From Paracoccaceae bacterium (GTDB taxonomy: Bacteria; Pseudomonadota; Alphaproteobacteria; Rhodobacterales; Rhodobacteraceae), in the NCBI GenBank assembly GCA_019090795.1, contig JAHRVG010000134.1, forward strand, positions 1 through 63,718: 63,718 bases of DNA, written 5' to 3'. Below, piece by piece: positions 9,224 through 18,913 of this stretch. Made by a program: the position numbers and the translations under genes. Every line of letters starts with the position of its first letter. Positions within the stretch are counted from its first letter, which is position 1. The notes beneath the pieces are model-generated. The model was not told the DNA's origin. It was given only the letters and a program-made list of their open reading frames with translations, and searched no databases.

Positions 9224-10441
9224 TTAGCGTTTGTCGCGGGCGGCAAGCAGTTTCAGGCGCAGGGCATTTATTTTGATAAAGCCCGCTGCGTCTTTTTGGT
9301 CGTAAGCGCCAGCGTCATCTTCAAAGGTTACATGGGCTTCGGAGTACAGGGAATCCTCGGACCAGCGGCCAACAGTTTGACACGAACCCTTGTAGAGTTT
9401 CAGTCGCACAGTGCCGTTTACATGCTCTTGCGATTTGTCGATCAGGGCTTGCAGCATTTCACGCTCGGGCGAATACCAGTAACCGTTGTAGATCAGTTCG
9501 GCGTATTTTGGCATCAGCTCGTCTTTGAGGTGTGCTGCACCCCGATCAAGGGTAATGCTCTCAATTCCGCGATGTGCTTCCAGCATCACAGTGCCGCCGG
9601 GGGTTTCATAAATACCTCGGGATTTCATGCCCACATAACGGCCCTCGACAAGATCAAGACGGCCAACCCCGTGTTTGCCACCCAGCTCATTCAACGCGGT
9701 CAGCATTTCAGCGGGCGACAGGGCTTTACCGTTCAGGGCAACCGGATCGCCTTTGGCGAAGGTGATTTCGGCGTATTCCGGGGTATCGGGTGCATCCTCT
9801 GGCGCAACGGTGCGCTGGTAGACGTAATCGGGTGCTTCAACGGCTGGATCTTCCAGCACTTTACCCTCGGAAGAGGTGTGCAGCAGGTTGGCATCTACCG
9901 AAAAAGGTGCTTCACCACGTTTGTCTTTGGCGACGGGGATTTGGTTTTCTTCGGCAAAGGCCAGCAATTTGGTACGGCTGGACAAATCCCATTCGCGCCA
10001 TGGGGCGATGACCTGGATGTCAGGGTTTAACGCATAGGCGGCCAGTTCAAAGCGAACCTGATCGTTGCCCTTGCCGGTTGCCCCGTGGGCCACGGCATCG
10101 GCATTAACCTCGGCGGCGATCTCAACCAGACGTTTGGAAATCAACGGACGCGCGATAGAGGTGCCAAGCAGATACAGCCCCTCATACTGCGCATTGGCGC
10201 GGAACATGGGAAAGACAAAATCACGTACGAATTCTTCGCGCACATCCTCGATGCGAATATTCTCCGGCTTGATGCCCAGCAGCTCAGCCTTGTGGCGTGC
10301 CGGTTCCAGCTCTTCGCCTTGTCCCAGATCGGCGGTGAAAGTCACCACTTCGCACCCATACTCGGTTTGTAGCCATTTCAGGATAATCGAGGTATCGAGA
10401 CCACCGGAATAGGCAAGAACGACTTTTTTAGGGGCAGACAT
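9224..10441 (-). CDS. argG: Argininosuccinate synthase
   Basis: Joins citrulline and aspartate with ATP cleavage to give argininosuccinate, the penultimate step of arginine synthesis. The ATP pyrophosphatase P-loop AYSGGLDTS lies directly after the start MSAPKKVVL, and further family blocks such as [15 protein letters not shown] and the C-terminal [14 protein letters not shown] region follow. The start at 10441 gives 405 residues, the normal size; the frame continues upstream to 10675 but that section crosses the divergent ilvA start and is not ArgG-like. Confidence 0.96.
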   Translation of the reverse strand: MSAPKKVVLAYSGGLDTSIILKWLQTEYGCEVVTFTADLGQGEELEPARHKAELLGIKPENIRIEDVREEFVRDFVFPMFRANAQYEGLYLLGTSIARPLISKRLVEIAAEVNADAVAHGATGKGNDQVRFELAAYALNPDIQVIAPWREWDLSSRTKLLAFAEENQIPVAKDKRGEAPFSVDANLLHTSSEGKVLEDPAVEAPDYVYQRTVAPEDAPDTPEYAEITFAKGDPVALNGKALSPAEMLTALNELGGKHGVGRLDLVEGRYVGMKSRGIYETPGGTVMLEAHRGIESITLDRGAAHLKDELMPKYAELIYNGYWYSPEREMLQALIDKSQEHVNGTVRLKLYKGSCQTVGRWSEDSLYSEAHVTFEDDAGAYDQKDAAGFIKINALRLKLLAARDKR

Positions 10442-10595
10442 GGTTTTGGCCTCGCTATTTGACAATATCACGGGCGGTCTATGCAAATTTTGCCCGTACA
10501 GCAAGGCAGTTTGACGCCCTTTGGGAATGTCTATTTGAATATTGTGCGAAAACACGATTAAAGATGGGGAATGAACTGAAAGCGGGCAGGAACCC

Positions 10596-11846
10596 ATGGC
10601 TGAATTTCCATCACGCGTCAGTGGTGCGGTGGCGCAGATGCGTACACTTTTTGATGCAACACCTTTGCAGCGCAACGCCTATCTGTCGGAAAAATACGGC
10701 GCGGAAGTATTCCTGAAGCGCGAAGATCTGTCGCCCATCCGTTCCTATAAAATTCGCGGGGCGTTTAATGCTATGCGCAAGGTGCTGGCCCATGATGCGC
10801 ATCAGACGTTATTTGTCTGTGCCTCGGCAGGCAATCATGCGCAAGGGGTGGCCTATGTGTGCCGTCATTTTGGCGTCAGCGGCGTGATCTACATGCCTGT
10901 GACCACCCCCCAGCAAAAGATCGACAAGACCCGTGCCTTTGGCGGCGATTTTATCGAGATCGTGCTGGAGGGGGATTACTTTGACGAGACCTTGAAAGCG
11001 GCGCAGGATTATTGCGCGGCGGAAACGGGTAGCTTTCTGGCACCTTTTGATGATCCCAATGTGATCGAGGGGCAGGCGACGGTTGCCGCTGAAATTATTA
11101 CCCAGTTGCGCGGTGATCCACTGGATATGCTGATCTTACCAGTGGGTGGTGGCGGCTTGTCATCGGGCATCGTGCAGTATTTCCGCGAGATCGGGCAAGA
11201 GGTGGCGTATCGCTTTGTTGAACCTTCCGGGGCTGGCAGCCTGAAGGCGGCCTTGAAGGCGGGCGAGGTGGTGACGCTCAAGCACATCGACAGTTTTGTT
11301 GATGGCGCCGCGGTGGCGCGGATTGGCACGCAGAATTTTGAAATTTTGAAGACGGTCAATCCGGATGATGTTTTAGCGGCCCCCGAGGGGCGGATTTGCG
11401 GCACAATTACCGATATATTGAACGTTGAGGGCATTGTGCTGGAACCCGCCGGTGCGCTGGCGATTGATGCGCTGCAGGATGTGGCAGCGCAGATCAAAGG
11501 TAAGCGGGTGGTTTGCGTGACCTCTGGCGGAAATTTTGATTTTGAACGGTTGCCTGATGTAAAGGAACGGGCGTTGAAATACGCCGGCTTGAAGAAGTAT
11601 TTCGTGCTGCGGATGCCGCAACGCCCCGGTGCCCTGCGTGACTTTCTGCAACTTCTGGGGCCCGAAGATGACATTGCACGGTTTGAGTATCTGAAGAAAT
11701 CGGCGCGCAACTTTGGTGCGGTGCTGTTGGGGATCGAGACCAAACACGCAGAGGGGTTTGCTTCGCTGTGCGCGCGGATGACCGCAGAAGGCTTTGAGTA
11801 CACCGACATTACCGACGATGAAATTTTAAGCGAGTTATTGATATGA
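10596..11846 (+). CDS. ilvA: Threonine ammonia-lyase (short ACT-like form)
   Basis: PLP enzyme that turns threonine into 2-oxobutanoate and ammonia, the first committed step to isoleucine. The PLP lysine is in [15 protein letters not shown] and the phosphate-binding glycines are in [13 protein letters not shown]-terminal regulatory segment of about 90 residues begins near [16 protein letters not shown], as in the single-ACT-like class, which makes isoleucine feedback likely. Length 416. It is divergent from argG and overlaps the next gene by ATGA. Confidence 0.93.
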   Translation: MAEFPSRVSGAVAQMRTLFDATPLQRNAYLSEKYGAEVFLKREDLSPIRSYKIRGAFNAMRKVLAHDAHQTLFVCASAGNHAQGVAYVCRHFGVSGVIYMPVTTPQQKIDKTRAFGGDFIEIVLEGDYFDETLKAAQDYCAAETGSFLAPFDDPNVIEGQATVAAEIITQLRGDPLDMLILPVGGGGLSSGIVQYFREIGQEVAYRFVEPSGAGSLKAALKAGEVVTLKHIDSFVDGAAVARIGTQNFEILKTVNPDDVLAAPEGRICGTITDILNVEGIVLEPAGALAIDALQDVAAQIKGKRVVCVTSGGNFDFERLPDVKERALKYAGLKKYFVLRMPQRPGALRDFLQLLGPEDDIARFEYLKKSARNFGAVLLGIETKHAEGFASLCARMTAEGFEYTDITDDEILSELLI

Positions 11847-12610
11847 CACTACTGGCAACCACCCTTTATGGTGAGGGCGCTGGAACGCCGTTGCTGATTG
11901 CCCACGGGTTGTTTGGATCGGCACGCAACTGGCGTGCATTGGCCCGTCATTTTGGCCGTTCGCGCCCGGTGGTCGTGGTGGATATGCGCAATCATGGGGC
12001 CAGCTTTTGGGATGATGGTAACAGCTATTTCGACATGGCGGATGATCTGGCGCAGGTGATTTTGGCGCAGGGTGGTCAGGCGGATGTGCTGGGGCATTCG
12101 ATGGGGGGCAAGGCGGCGATGGTGTTGGCTTTGGTGCGCCCCGAACTGGTGCGCCGCTTGATTGTGGCCGATATTGCGCCAGTGGCCTATAGCCATACGC
12201 AAATGGATAACCTTGAGGCAATGCGGGCAGTTCCACTGGCAGAGGTTACGCGCCGTTCAGAGGTGGATAAATTGCTTGAGGAAGTGATATCGGAACCTGC
12301 TGTGAGGGCATTTTTACTGAGCAGTCTGGCGCTTGCGGAAGGCGGAAATCGCTGGCTGCTGAACCTTGATGCGTTGGCCAACAACATGGATTCCATTATC
12401 GGCTTTCCCCATGTGGCTAGCGCCTTTGATGGCCCCACATATTTTGTGCATGGCGGTGCTTCGGACTATGTTTTGCCCAAGCACCACAAGGCGATCGAAG
12501 CTTTGTTCCCGCGCGCCCAGTACCACCGGATAGAAGGCGCCGGGCATTGGGTTCACGCAGAAAAACCGCGTGAATTTATTGCAGTGACAGAGGCGTTACT
12601 CGGGCGTTAA
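11843..12610 (+). CDS. Alpha/beta-hydrolase, YbfF-like esterase
   Basis: 255 residues with the alpha/beta hydrolase layout: oxyanion-hole region IAHGLFGSARNW, nucleophile elbow LGHSMGGKAAM (serine), and the late histidine in IEGAGHWVHAEKP. DMRNHGAS is characteristic of the YbfF/ABHD11-like group, whose members act on short acyl esters. Its ATG overlaps the ilvA stop (ATGA), so translation is likely coupled, but a pathway link to isoleucine synthesis is not evident. Confidence 0.85.
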   Translation: MTLLATTLYGEGAGTPLLIAHGLFGSARNWRALARHFGRSRPVVVVDMRNHGASFWDDGNSYFDMADDLAQVILAQGGQADVLGHSMGGKAAMVLALVRPELVRRLIVADIAPVAYSHTQMDNLEAMRAVPLAEVTRRSEVDKLLEEVISEPAVRAFLLSSLALAEGGNRWLLNLDALANNMDSIIGFPHVASAFDGPTYFVHGGASDYVLPKHHKAIEALFPRAQYHRIEGAGHWVHAEKPREFIAVTEALLGR

Positions 12611-12663
12611 GCTCTCCGAGAATTGGGCATAGAATGTCTTTGCCTAATGGGTGGGAATGAACT

Positions 12664-12680
12664 CCCTACGTAGCGTAGGG
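12664..12680. terminator. Small hairpin between convergent genes
   Basis: CCCTACG and CGTAGGG form a 7-base stem with the loop TAG in the spacer between the hydrolase and the convergent binding-protein gene. No T-run follows on either strand, so its use as a terminator is uncertain. Confidence 0.3.
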
Positions 12681-12724
12681 CCGCAGCAGGTGCTACAGCC
12701 CAGTCTAACGTATATTTCTAGGGT

Positions 12725-13495
12725 TTAGAGCCCCCATTTGGCCTTGGTCTGCGCAAAGAAACCCTTGGAAATCTTCAGAGTTACCCAGTTGTCTACATAA
12801 TTGATCCATACTTGATCATCTTGAGGCAGGATCATCGCGATGGGGGTGGAGGAAGGGGTCTCGACACCTGGCACGGGTTCGATGCCGAATTTTTTCGCCA
12901 GTGTTGCGCCTTCGATATTGGAAGTAACGAACACGTCGGCCCGTCCGGCCAGTACTTCTTGAAACCCTCGCGCGGGGGCTTCAACCACTTTGATGTCCGC
13001 GCCTGGGTACCATTTGCGCACCAGACCCTCGAATGTGGTGCCAAGAGTTGTTGCAACTTTAACGCCCGCTTTGTTGATCGAATCGGTTCCGTTCAGGCCC
13101 GCAGGGTTGCCCTTGCCGGTGAAGGGCATGATCTGCACTGAAAGATAGCTGTTAGAAAAACCTGCGACTTTCATGCGGCTGGGCGAAATAGAGGCGGAAC
13201 CGGTAACATGGTATTTGCCCGCGACCACACCGTTCACCAGTGTTTTCCAATCTGTTGGAACAAACTCAACCTCGACGCCCAGATCTTTGGCCAGCTCGGT
13301 CATCACGTCGATGTCGAAACCTTTGTAGCTGTTGGTGGCCGGGTCGCGTACGCTCATCGGGTTCCAGTCACCTGTGGTCCCAACTTTCAGGGTGCCAGCA
13401 TCCAGAATTTGGTTCAGCACCGATTGCGCCTGTGCGCCTGTGGCAAGGCCCAGCCCGATAACCAGCGCAGCGGCGGTTTTCAGAATAGATTTCAT
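12725..13495 (-). CDS. Periplasmic family 3 solute-binding protein, PheC-like, orphan
   Basis: 256 residues with a signal peptide (MKSILKTAAALVIGLGLATG, cleavage after AQA). The mature start GTLKVGTTGDWNPMSVRDP and GFDIDVMTELAKDLGVEV are typical of family 3 binding proteins and resemble cyclohexadienyl dehydratase (PheC), a binding-protein-derived enzyme. No permease or ATPase gene lies nearby, so it could be an enzyme, or a binding protein serving a distant transporter. The start at 13495 is chosen because it opens the signal peptide. Confidence 0.8.
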   Translation of the reverse strand: MKSILKTAAALVIGLGLATGAQAQSVLNQILDAGTLKVGTTGDWNPMSVRDPATNSYKGFDIDVMTELAKDLGVEVEFVPTDWKTLVNGVVAGKYHVTGSASISPSRMKVAGFSNSYLSVQIMPFTGKGNPAGLNGTDSINKAGVKVATTLGTTFEGLVRKWYPGADIKVVEAPARGFQEVLAGRADVFVTSNIEGATLAKKFGIEPVPGVETPSSTPIAMILPQDDQVWINYVDNWVTLKISKGFFAQTKAKWGL

Positions 13496-13579
13496 GTGTT
13501 CACTCCCCAATTGGAAAAATTGTTAGGTTGATTTTAAGGCATTTGCAGGAAGAGACCACAAAAATATTTGGGCACGCGG

Positions 13580-15106
13580 TCACATTTGCAGGGCGAGGAA
13601 GGCCAGACTTGTCGCAGCGCCACCGATCAGGAACCACAGGGCGGCATTGCGTTTGGACGGTTTGGCCGGTTCCGGTAGCGGGATACTGCTGCGCAACAGG
13701 GCGTTTTCCACTAGTTGTGGCAATTGTGGGCCAAAGCGGGACAGGACCATGGCGGTTCGTTTCAAATCGTGGAACACGGCGCGCGGGCCAAGGCTGTCGG
13801 TGATGTATTGCTCTACCACTGGTTTAGCCACGTCCCAGATATTCAGGTTAGGATCAAGTGTGCGGCCAACGCCCTCGACAACGACCATGGTGCGCTGCAG
13901 TAGGATCAACTCGGTGCGGGTTTCCATGCCGAAACGCTCGGTCACTTCGAACAGATAGGCCAGCAGATGTGCCATGGAAATTTGCGTGGCGTCACCACCA
14001 AAAATCGGTTCGCCAACAGAACGCAGGGCTTGGGCAAAGGCATCCACATCCTGATCGGCTGGCACATAGCCTGCTTCGAAATGCACTTCGGCAACCCGGC
14101 GGTAATCTTTGCGGATGAAACCGATCAAAATTTCCGCATAGGCGCGGCGGGTGTATTCGTCGATGCGCCCCATGATGCCGAAATCCAGTGCGACCAGATC
14201 TCCGGTGCCGGATACTTTCAGGTTGCCCTGATGCATGTCTGCGTGGAAAAAACCGTCGCGCAGGGCGTGGCGCAGGAACATCTGGATGATACAGGCCGCG
14301 AGGCCCTTCATATCATGGCCTGCTGCACGGATGGCAGTGATGTCGCCCATCGGCAAGCCGTCTTCCCATTGCATCGTCATCACGGAACGGTTGGATTTAT
14401 CCCAGATAATTTGCGGCACTGCAAAGCCGTCATCACCGGCGGTGTTGGCGGCGAATTCATCGGCGGCCGAAGCCTCCATGCGCAAATCCAACTCGCCGCG
14501 TACAACCGATTCGAAATGTTTGATGATTTCGGTGGGGCGCAACCGGCGTGAGGAAGGGGACAGCAGTTCGATCATGCTGGCAGAGAAATAGAAGGCGTCG
14601 ATGTCTTTGCGGAATGCCTTTTCGATGTCGGGGCGCAGCACCTTGACGGCGACCAGTCGCCCGCCTTCGTGCAATCGTGCCTTGTGAACCTGAGCGATTG
14701 AGGCAGCTGCTACCGGTTCGCTGAATTCCGAGAATATTTCTTCAATCGGTGCGCCAAGTTCGCGCTCGATTATCTTGCGCGCCTCTGCCGTGGAAAATGG
14801 TGGCAATCGGTCCTGCAGAACTTTTAGTTCCTGCGCCAGTTCTTCACCAACAACATCCGGGCGGGTCGAAAGAAGTTGGCCGAATTTGATGTAGGCAGGT
14901 CCAAGGGCGGCAATAGCGCGTACCAGTGGCGGGTGGTTTGGGTCGCCCTTTAAGCCCAGCCATTTGAACGGCCATCCCAGCACCCTTGCTGCCAAGCGAA
15001 TCGCAGGCGGCGCATCAAATGCCTCTAGCGCCTGTTTCATTGCGCCAGTGCGTTCAAAGGTGGCGCCTGTTCGGATTAGACGCCAGATATTCAATGGGCC
15101 ACGCAT
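13580..15106 (-). CDS. ubiB: Ubiquinone biosynthesis accessory kinase-like protein
   Basis: 508-residue ABC1/ADCK-family protein needed for ubiquinone synthesis. The family motif KFGQ is in GPAYIKFGQLLSTRPDVV, with the atypical kinase elements VAVKVLRPDIEKAF and LVALDFGIMGRID. The C-terminal hydrophobic segment (ALWFLIGGAATSLAFLALQM) can anchor it in the inner membrane. It follows ubiE by 3 bases on the same strand, a common pairing in alphaproteobacteria. Confidence 0.94.
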   Translation of the reverse strand: MRGPLNIWRLIRTGATFERTGAMKQALEAFDAPPAIRLAARVLGWPFKWLGLKGDPNHPPLVRAIAALGPAYIKFGQLLSTRPDVVGEELAQELKVLQDRLPPFSTAEARKIIERELGAPIEEIFSEFSEPVAAASIAQVHKARLHEGGRLVAVKVLRPDIEKAFRKDIDAFYFSASMIELLSPSSRRLRPTEIIKHFESVVRGELDLRMEASAADEFAANTAGDDGFAVPQIIWDKSNRSVMTMQWEDGLPMGDITAIRAAGHDMKGLAACIIQMFLRHALRDGFFHADMHQGNLKVSGTGDLVALDFGIMGRIDEYTRRAYAEILIGFIRKDYRRVAEVHFEAGYVPADQDVDAFAQALRSVGEPIFGGDATQISMAHLLAYLFEVTERFGMETRTELILLQRTMVVVEGVGRTLDPNLNIWDVAKPVVEQYITDSLGPRAVFHDLKRTAMVLSRFGPQLPQLVENALLRSSIPLPEPAKPSKRNAALWFLIGGAATSLAFLALQM

Positions 15107-15109
15107 GTT

Positions 15110-15859
15110 TTAGATTTTCCAGCCAGAGTGCAGGGCGGCAATGCCCATGGTCAGATTGCGGTATTTGGCATTTTCAAAACCAGCGTCGCGCACCATTTGT
15201 AAAAACGTGTCCTGATCGGGGAATTTGCGGATGCTTTCGACCAGATATTGATAGCTGTCCGCATCGCCTGCGATAACCTTGCCCAGTTTCGGGATCACGT
15301 TGAAGGAATATTTATCATAGGCCCATTGCATCGCAGGGTTAGGGATCTGGCTGAATTCCAACACCATCAGGCGGCCACCCGGGCGCAGCACGCGGTAGGC
15401 TTCGTTCAGGGCTTCTTGGGGACGGGTAACGTTGCGGATGCCAAAGGAGATTGTGTAAACGTCGAAAGTATTGTCCTCGAACGGCAGAGCCATAGCATCA
15501 CCACAAACCCAGTCGAGATGATCCGCCATGCTGGTGGCCTCGGCCCGCAGGCGGCCAGCATCCAACATGCCTTGGGTCATATCGAATACAGTCGCATGGG
15601 CCTGGGGCGCGCGTTCAAGAAAGCGGAATGAAATATCACCCGTACCCCCCGCCACATCAAGTAGCTTTTGCCCGTTGCGCGGGGCCAGCCAATCCATCAT
15701 CGCCTCTTTCCAGATGCGGTGGATGCCCATTGACATGGCGTCATTCATTACGTCGTATTTTGAGGCAACATTACTGAAAACCCCGTGGACCATACCCGCC
15801 TTAGCGTCCTCGTCTACGGTTTGGAAACCGAAATGGGTGGTTTTTTGATCTTGGGTCAT
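15110..15859 (-). CDS. ubiE: Ubiquinone/menaquinone C-methyltransferase
   Basis: SAM-dependent methyltransferase that carries out the C-methylation step in ubiquinone synthesis. SAM motif [18 protein letters not shown], the UbiE/Coq5 signature [17 protein letters not shown], and [16 protein letters not shown] are all clear. 249 residues, the usual size. First gene of the ubiE-ubiB pair; the divergent mutM starts 182 bases away. Confidence 0.96.
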   Translation of the reverse strand: MTQDQKTTHFGFQTVDEDAKAGMVHGVFSNVASKYDVMNDAMSMGIHRIWKEAMMDWLAPRNGQKLLDVAGGTGDISFRFLERAPQAHATVFDMTQGMLDAGRLRAEATSMADHLDWVCGDAMALPFEDNTFDVYTISFGIRNVTRPQEALNEAYRVLRPGGRLMVLEFSQIPNPAMQWAYDKYSFNVIPKLGKVIAGDADSYQYLVESIRKFPDQDTFLQMVRDAGFENAKYRNLTMGIAALHSGWKI

Positions 15860-16041
15860 GAAACAGCCTCATTCATTTGCGACCTAGATATACGTTGGAG
15901 CTCGAAAAGACCAATGGATAACGGGCGTTTTTTTGTGGGTAACTGGAACGGAACATCGGATGTTGAACAGCCCTTATCTCCCTATTTGCTTTCGTTTCAG
16001 CTTCGCCTAAATAAGGTGGGTCGCTAGAAAAGGCCGAAACC

Positions 16042-16878
16042 TTGCCCGAACTCCCCGAAGTAGAAACCGTGATGCGGGGCCTGATGCCTGTAATGTTAGA
16101 TCAGGTTATTGCGCGTGCGGATGTGCGCCGCCCCGATTTGCGCTGGCCATTTCCCGAGCGCATGGCAGAGCGGTTGAGCCGTGTGCGAATAGAGCGTTTG
16201 CGCAGGCGGTCGAAATACATCCTGTGTGATTTGTCCAGCGGCGAAACCCTATTGATCCATCTGGGGATGTCTGGGCGGATGACGATTGCGCCCCCCGCCG
16301 ATAGTCACCCTGCGCCGGAAAAGCACGATCATGTGGTTCTCGACATGGAGAATGGCGCGCGGATCACTTTTAACGATGCTCGGCGTTTTGGGGCGATGGA
16401 TTTAATTCAAACTAACGGGGTTGAGGCGCATAAATTACTGGCAGTTCTGGGGCCGGAACCCTTGGGAAATGCATTTAACGAATCGTATTTGATTGCTAAA
16501 CTGAAGGGGAAGAACACCCCAATTAAATCCGCATTGCTGGATCAACGTATTGTTGCGGGGTTGGGGAATATCTACGTGTGCGAAGTGTTGTATCGCTCGG
16601 GGATTTCGCCCCTGCGTAAGGCGGGGCAGTTGACGGGGGAAAAGGCGGCAAGTCTGGTCCCGATGATTCGCCAGGTTTTGGGCGAGGCCATTGATTCGGG
16701 CGGCTCCTCCCTTAAGGATTATCGCCAGACGGATGGCGAACTGGGGTATTTTCAACACAGTTTTGCGGTCTATGGTCGCGAGGGTGCACCGTGCAATACC
16801 CTTGACTGCACTGCAAAAATCAAGCGTGTGGCGCAATCGGGCCGATCCTCTTTCTATTGCCCCTCTTGTCAGAGATAA
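16042..16878 (+). CDS. mutM: Formamidopyrimidine-DNA glycosylase (TTG start)
   Basis: Base-excision repair enzyme that removes oxidised purines such as 8-oxoguanine and nicks the strand. The catalytic N-terminal proline and glutamate ([13 protein letters not shown]) follow the start directly. This fixes the start as the TTG at 16042, since the mature enzyme must begin with Pro2. The hairpin lysine is in [11 protein letters not shown] and the zinc finger closes the protein (cysteines in PCNTLDC and YCPSC). 278 residues. Confidence 0.95.
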   Translation: MPELPEVETVMRGLMPVMLDQVIARADVRRPDLRWPFPERMAERLSRVRIERLRRRSKYILCDLSSGETLLIHLGMSGRMTIAPPADSHPAPEKHDHVVLDMENGARITFNDARRFGAMDLIQTNGVEAHKLLAVLGPEPLGNAFNESYLIAKLKGKNTPIKSALLDQRIVAGLGNIYVCEVLYRSGISPLRKAGQLTGEKAASLVPMIRQVLGEAIDSGGSSLKDYRQTDGELGYFQHSFAVYGREGAPCNTLDCTAKIKRVAQSGRSSFYCPSCQR

Positions 16879-16940
16879 CTTGAAACCGTGCACAGGCGTG
16901 GTAATGCTGGCGCACTTAGAAGCTAAAAACGAGGCCTTAA

Positions 16941-17717
16941 ATGGGCTATGAGACCCTAATTGTTGAAGTGGAAGACCACATTGGTCTGATCCAACTGAAC
17001 CGACCCGACGCCCTGAACGCGCTAAACCAGCAATTGCTCGGAGAGTTGAGCGATGCACTGGGGGCCATGTGTAAGAATGATAAGGTTCGGGTGATCGTTC
17101 TGACCGGCAGCGAGAAAGCATTTGCCGCCGGGGCTGACATCAAGGAAATGCAGGAACAGTCTTTTGTAGACATGTTCAACAGCGATTTCTTTACGGAAGA
17201 TAGCGAAGCAATCTTGCGCTGTCGCAAACCGATTATCGCTGCTGTTTCAGGCTACTGCCTGGGGGGTGGTTGTGAGCTTGCAATGATGTGTGATTTCATC
17301 CTGTGTTCGGACACGGCGAAATTTGGCCAGCCTGAAATCAACCTCGGTGTTGTTGCAGGTATCGGTGGCACCCAACGTTTGACTCGTTTTGTTGGCAAGT
17401 CAAAATCCATGGAAATGCACCTGACTGGGCGTTTTATGGATGCGGAAGAGGCCGAGCGTTCTGGTCTGGTAAGCCGTGTGCTGCCAGTTAAGAAACTGAT
17501 GAAGGAAGCCATGGCAACAGCCGCTAAGGTTGCTGAAAAATCACCGCTGACAGCAATGGTTGTTAAGGAAGCGGTGAATCGGGCATACGAGACGACTTTG
17601 CGCGAGGGCGTATTGTTTGAACGTCGTATTTTCCACTCCCTATTTGCCACCGAAGATCAGGCAGAGGGTATGGCCGCGTTCACTGAAAAAAGGACGCCAA
17701 AGTTTCGCGGAAAATAA
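16941..17717 (+). CDS. Enoyl-CoA hydratase
   Basis: 258-residue crotonase-family enzyme that hydrates 2-trans-enoyl-CoA in fatty-acid or short-chain acyl-CoA oxidation. Both catalytic glutamates are present: Glu112 in GGGCELAMMCD and Glu132 in FGQPEINLGVVAGIGG. The oxyanion hole segment is FAAGADIKEM. It resembles the PaaF/short-chain type. It lies upstream of rpsT but has its own spacing, and no other beta-oxidation gene is adjacent. Confidence 0.92.
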   Translation: MGYETLIVEVEDHIGLIQLNRPDALNALNQQLLGELSDALGAMCKNDKVRVIVLTGSEKAFAAGADIKEMQEQSFVDMFNSDFFTEDSEAILRCRKPIIAAVSGYCLGGGCELAMMCDFILCSDTAKFGQPEINLGVVAGIGGTQRLTRFVGKSKSMEMHLTGRFMDAEEAERSGLVSRVLPVKKLMKEAMATAAKVAEKSPLTAMVVKEAVNRAYETTLREGVLFERRIFHSLFATEDQAEGMAAFTEKRTPKFRGK

Positions 17718-17742
17718 GCCGCAGAAAACAGGCCGCATACCG

Positions 17743-17776
17743 TTGACAGGCCGTGCTTCTACTCCTACAAGCACGG
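17743..17776 (+). promoter_or_regulatory. rpsT promoter with overlapping inverted repeat
   Basis: TTGACA at 17743-17748, a 17-base spacer and TACAAG at 17766-17771 make a good sigma-70-type promoter for rpsT. An inverted repeat, CCGTGCTT (17751-17758) and AAGCACGG (17769-17776), overlaps it; this could be the terminator of the hydratase gene or a control element. Confidence 0.55.
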
Positions 17777-17812
17777 TTCATCTTTCGAATCCGTAAGATC
17801 AGGAATTATATC

Positions 17813-18079
17813 ATGGCAAACTCGCCACAAGCAAAAAAACGCGCGCGTCAAATTGAACGCCGCACCGCAGTAAACAAAAATCGCCGGACGCGTATCCGGA
17901 CGTTTGTTCGTAAAGTCGAAGAAGCGATCACTGGTGGGGATCAGTCTGTAGCTGCTGCTGCACTGAAAGCTGCGCAGCCGGAAATGATGCGCGGTGTCTC
18001 CAGAGGCATTTCGCATAAGAACACCGTTAGCCGCAAAATCTCTCGCCTGTCGGCGCGGGTTAAAGCGATGAGCGTTTAA
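17813..18079 (+). CDS. rpsT: 30S ribosomal protein S20
   Basis: 88-residue basic protein beginning [17 protein letters not shown], the standard S20 start, and ending in the typical [17 protein letters not shown] region. It binds 16S rRNA in the body of the small subunit. The start at 17813 is chosen over the upstream in-frame codon because the family begins here. It has its own promoter and a strong terminator. The rpsT-dnaA order is common in alphaproteobacteria. Confidence 0.97.
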   Translation: MANSPQAKKRARQIERRTAVNKNRRTRIRTFVRKVEEAITGGDQSVAAAALKAAQPEMMRGVSRGISHKNTVSRKISRLSARVKAMSV

Positions 18080-18104
18080 AACAGTTTTACAACTGTTGTA
18101 TTAG

Positions 18105-18136
18105 AAACGGGGCTGATTTCAGCCCCGTTTTTTTTA
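18105..18136 (+). terminator. rpsT intrinsic terminator
   Basis: AAACGGGGCT and AGCCCCGTTT form a 10-base stem around GATTTC, followed by an unbroken T-run. This is a textbook factor-independent terminator, 25 bases after the rpsT stop. Confidence 0.93.
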
Positions 18137-18458
18137 CGTTCAATTATTCATTGTTTTGAATGTTCTGTTTTTGGACGCCTTGTTTGAAGCCGACCATTTG
18201 ACTATACATATTTAACCGCTACGGGTTCTGCCCCTGTGGCTTATCTACAGCAAGAGCACTTTGTTCTCCGCCCCTAGATTGAGGCGGATATTTGCTATGA
18301 ACTACATAAATTCTCCATAATTTCAGTGTGTTGCGGTCGTTTCGCGATTCGAAAACTAAATACGAGTCAACAGATAAGATTCATTGAAACGTCTCGCAGC
18401 CCTTTGCTAGTTTGCCAGAGTGAATCAGACACAGCGACAGAATCGAGATAATTCCTCC
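18137..18458. other. AT-rich upstream region of the dnaA locus
   Basis: About 320 bases without a gene. It contains one near-match to a DnaA box (TTATCTACA at 18241-18249; consensus TTATCCACA), itself inside CTGT...ACAG symmetry. It is the likely promoter region for the rhodanese-dnaA operon, and DnaA autoregulation through this box is possible. There is no cluster of boxes or DNA-unwinding element that would support an origin here. Confidence 0.4.
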
Positions 18459-18896
18459 ATGCTAAATACGGTTTCAGAAGTATCGCCATTGGCAACGTGG
18501 GAAGCATTGGAAGCAGATCCGCGCGCTGTTTTGGTGGATGTACGTACAATGGCTGAATGGTCCTATATTGGCATTGCCGACCTGACGAGCCTTGGTAAAG
18601 CGCCCCTTCTTCTGGAGTGGATGCGCCTGCCAGGAATGGTGGTGAATGACCGCTTCACAATGGAACTGTCAGAGCAGTTAGCAGGCGCTGTGCCTTCTAG
18701 CATATATTTTTTGTGTCGCTCTGGTGTGCGTTCATTGAGTGCGGCGCAAGCAACTGCAGAGGCCTTTGCTGCAAAGGGCCAATCTGTTGCCTGCGTGAAT
18801 ATCCTCGGGGGGTTCGAGGGTGATCTAGATTCTCAAGGGCATCGGGGAAATAGGAATGGTTGGAAGGTGAGCGGCTTGCCGTGGCGCCAGACATGA
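18459..18896 (+). CDS. Rhodanese-like domain protein upstream of dnaA
   Basis: 145 residues, a single cytoplasmic rhodanese domain: AVLVDVRTMAEWSYIG and the active loop YFLCRSGVRSLSAAQ with the catalytic cysteine. Such proteins carry sulfur as a persulfide, but the partner here is unknown. The ATG at 18459 is preferred; an in-frame GTG at 18420 would add 13 polar residues. Its stop overlaps a possible dnaA start (ATGA at 18893), so the two are probably co-transcribed. Confidence 0.85.
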   Translation: MLNTVSEVSPLATWEALEADPRAVLVDVRTMAEWSYIGIADLTSLGKAPLLLEWMRLPGMVVNDRFTMELSEQLAGAVPSSIYFLCRSGVRSLSAAQATAEAFAAKGQSVACVNILGGFEGDLDSQGHRGNRNGWKVSGLPWRQT

Positions 18897-18913
18897 ACAG
18901 GAATCGGGAAAAA

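Noticed and set aside
9296-10030. Long open frame opposite argG
   Set aside because: Antisense shadow of a strongly conserved gene; composition reflects complementary codon bias.
18137-18458. Chromosome origin next to dnaA
   Set aside because: Only one imperfect DnaA box is seen and no box cluster or AT-rich unwinding region; in this group the origin is often away from dnaA.
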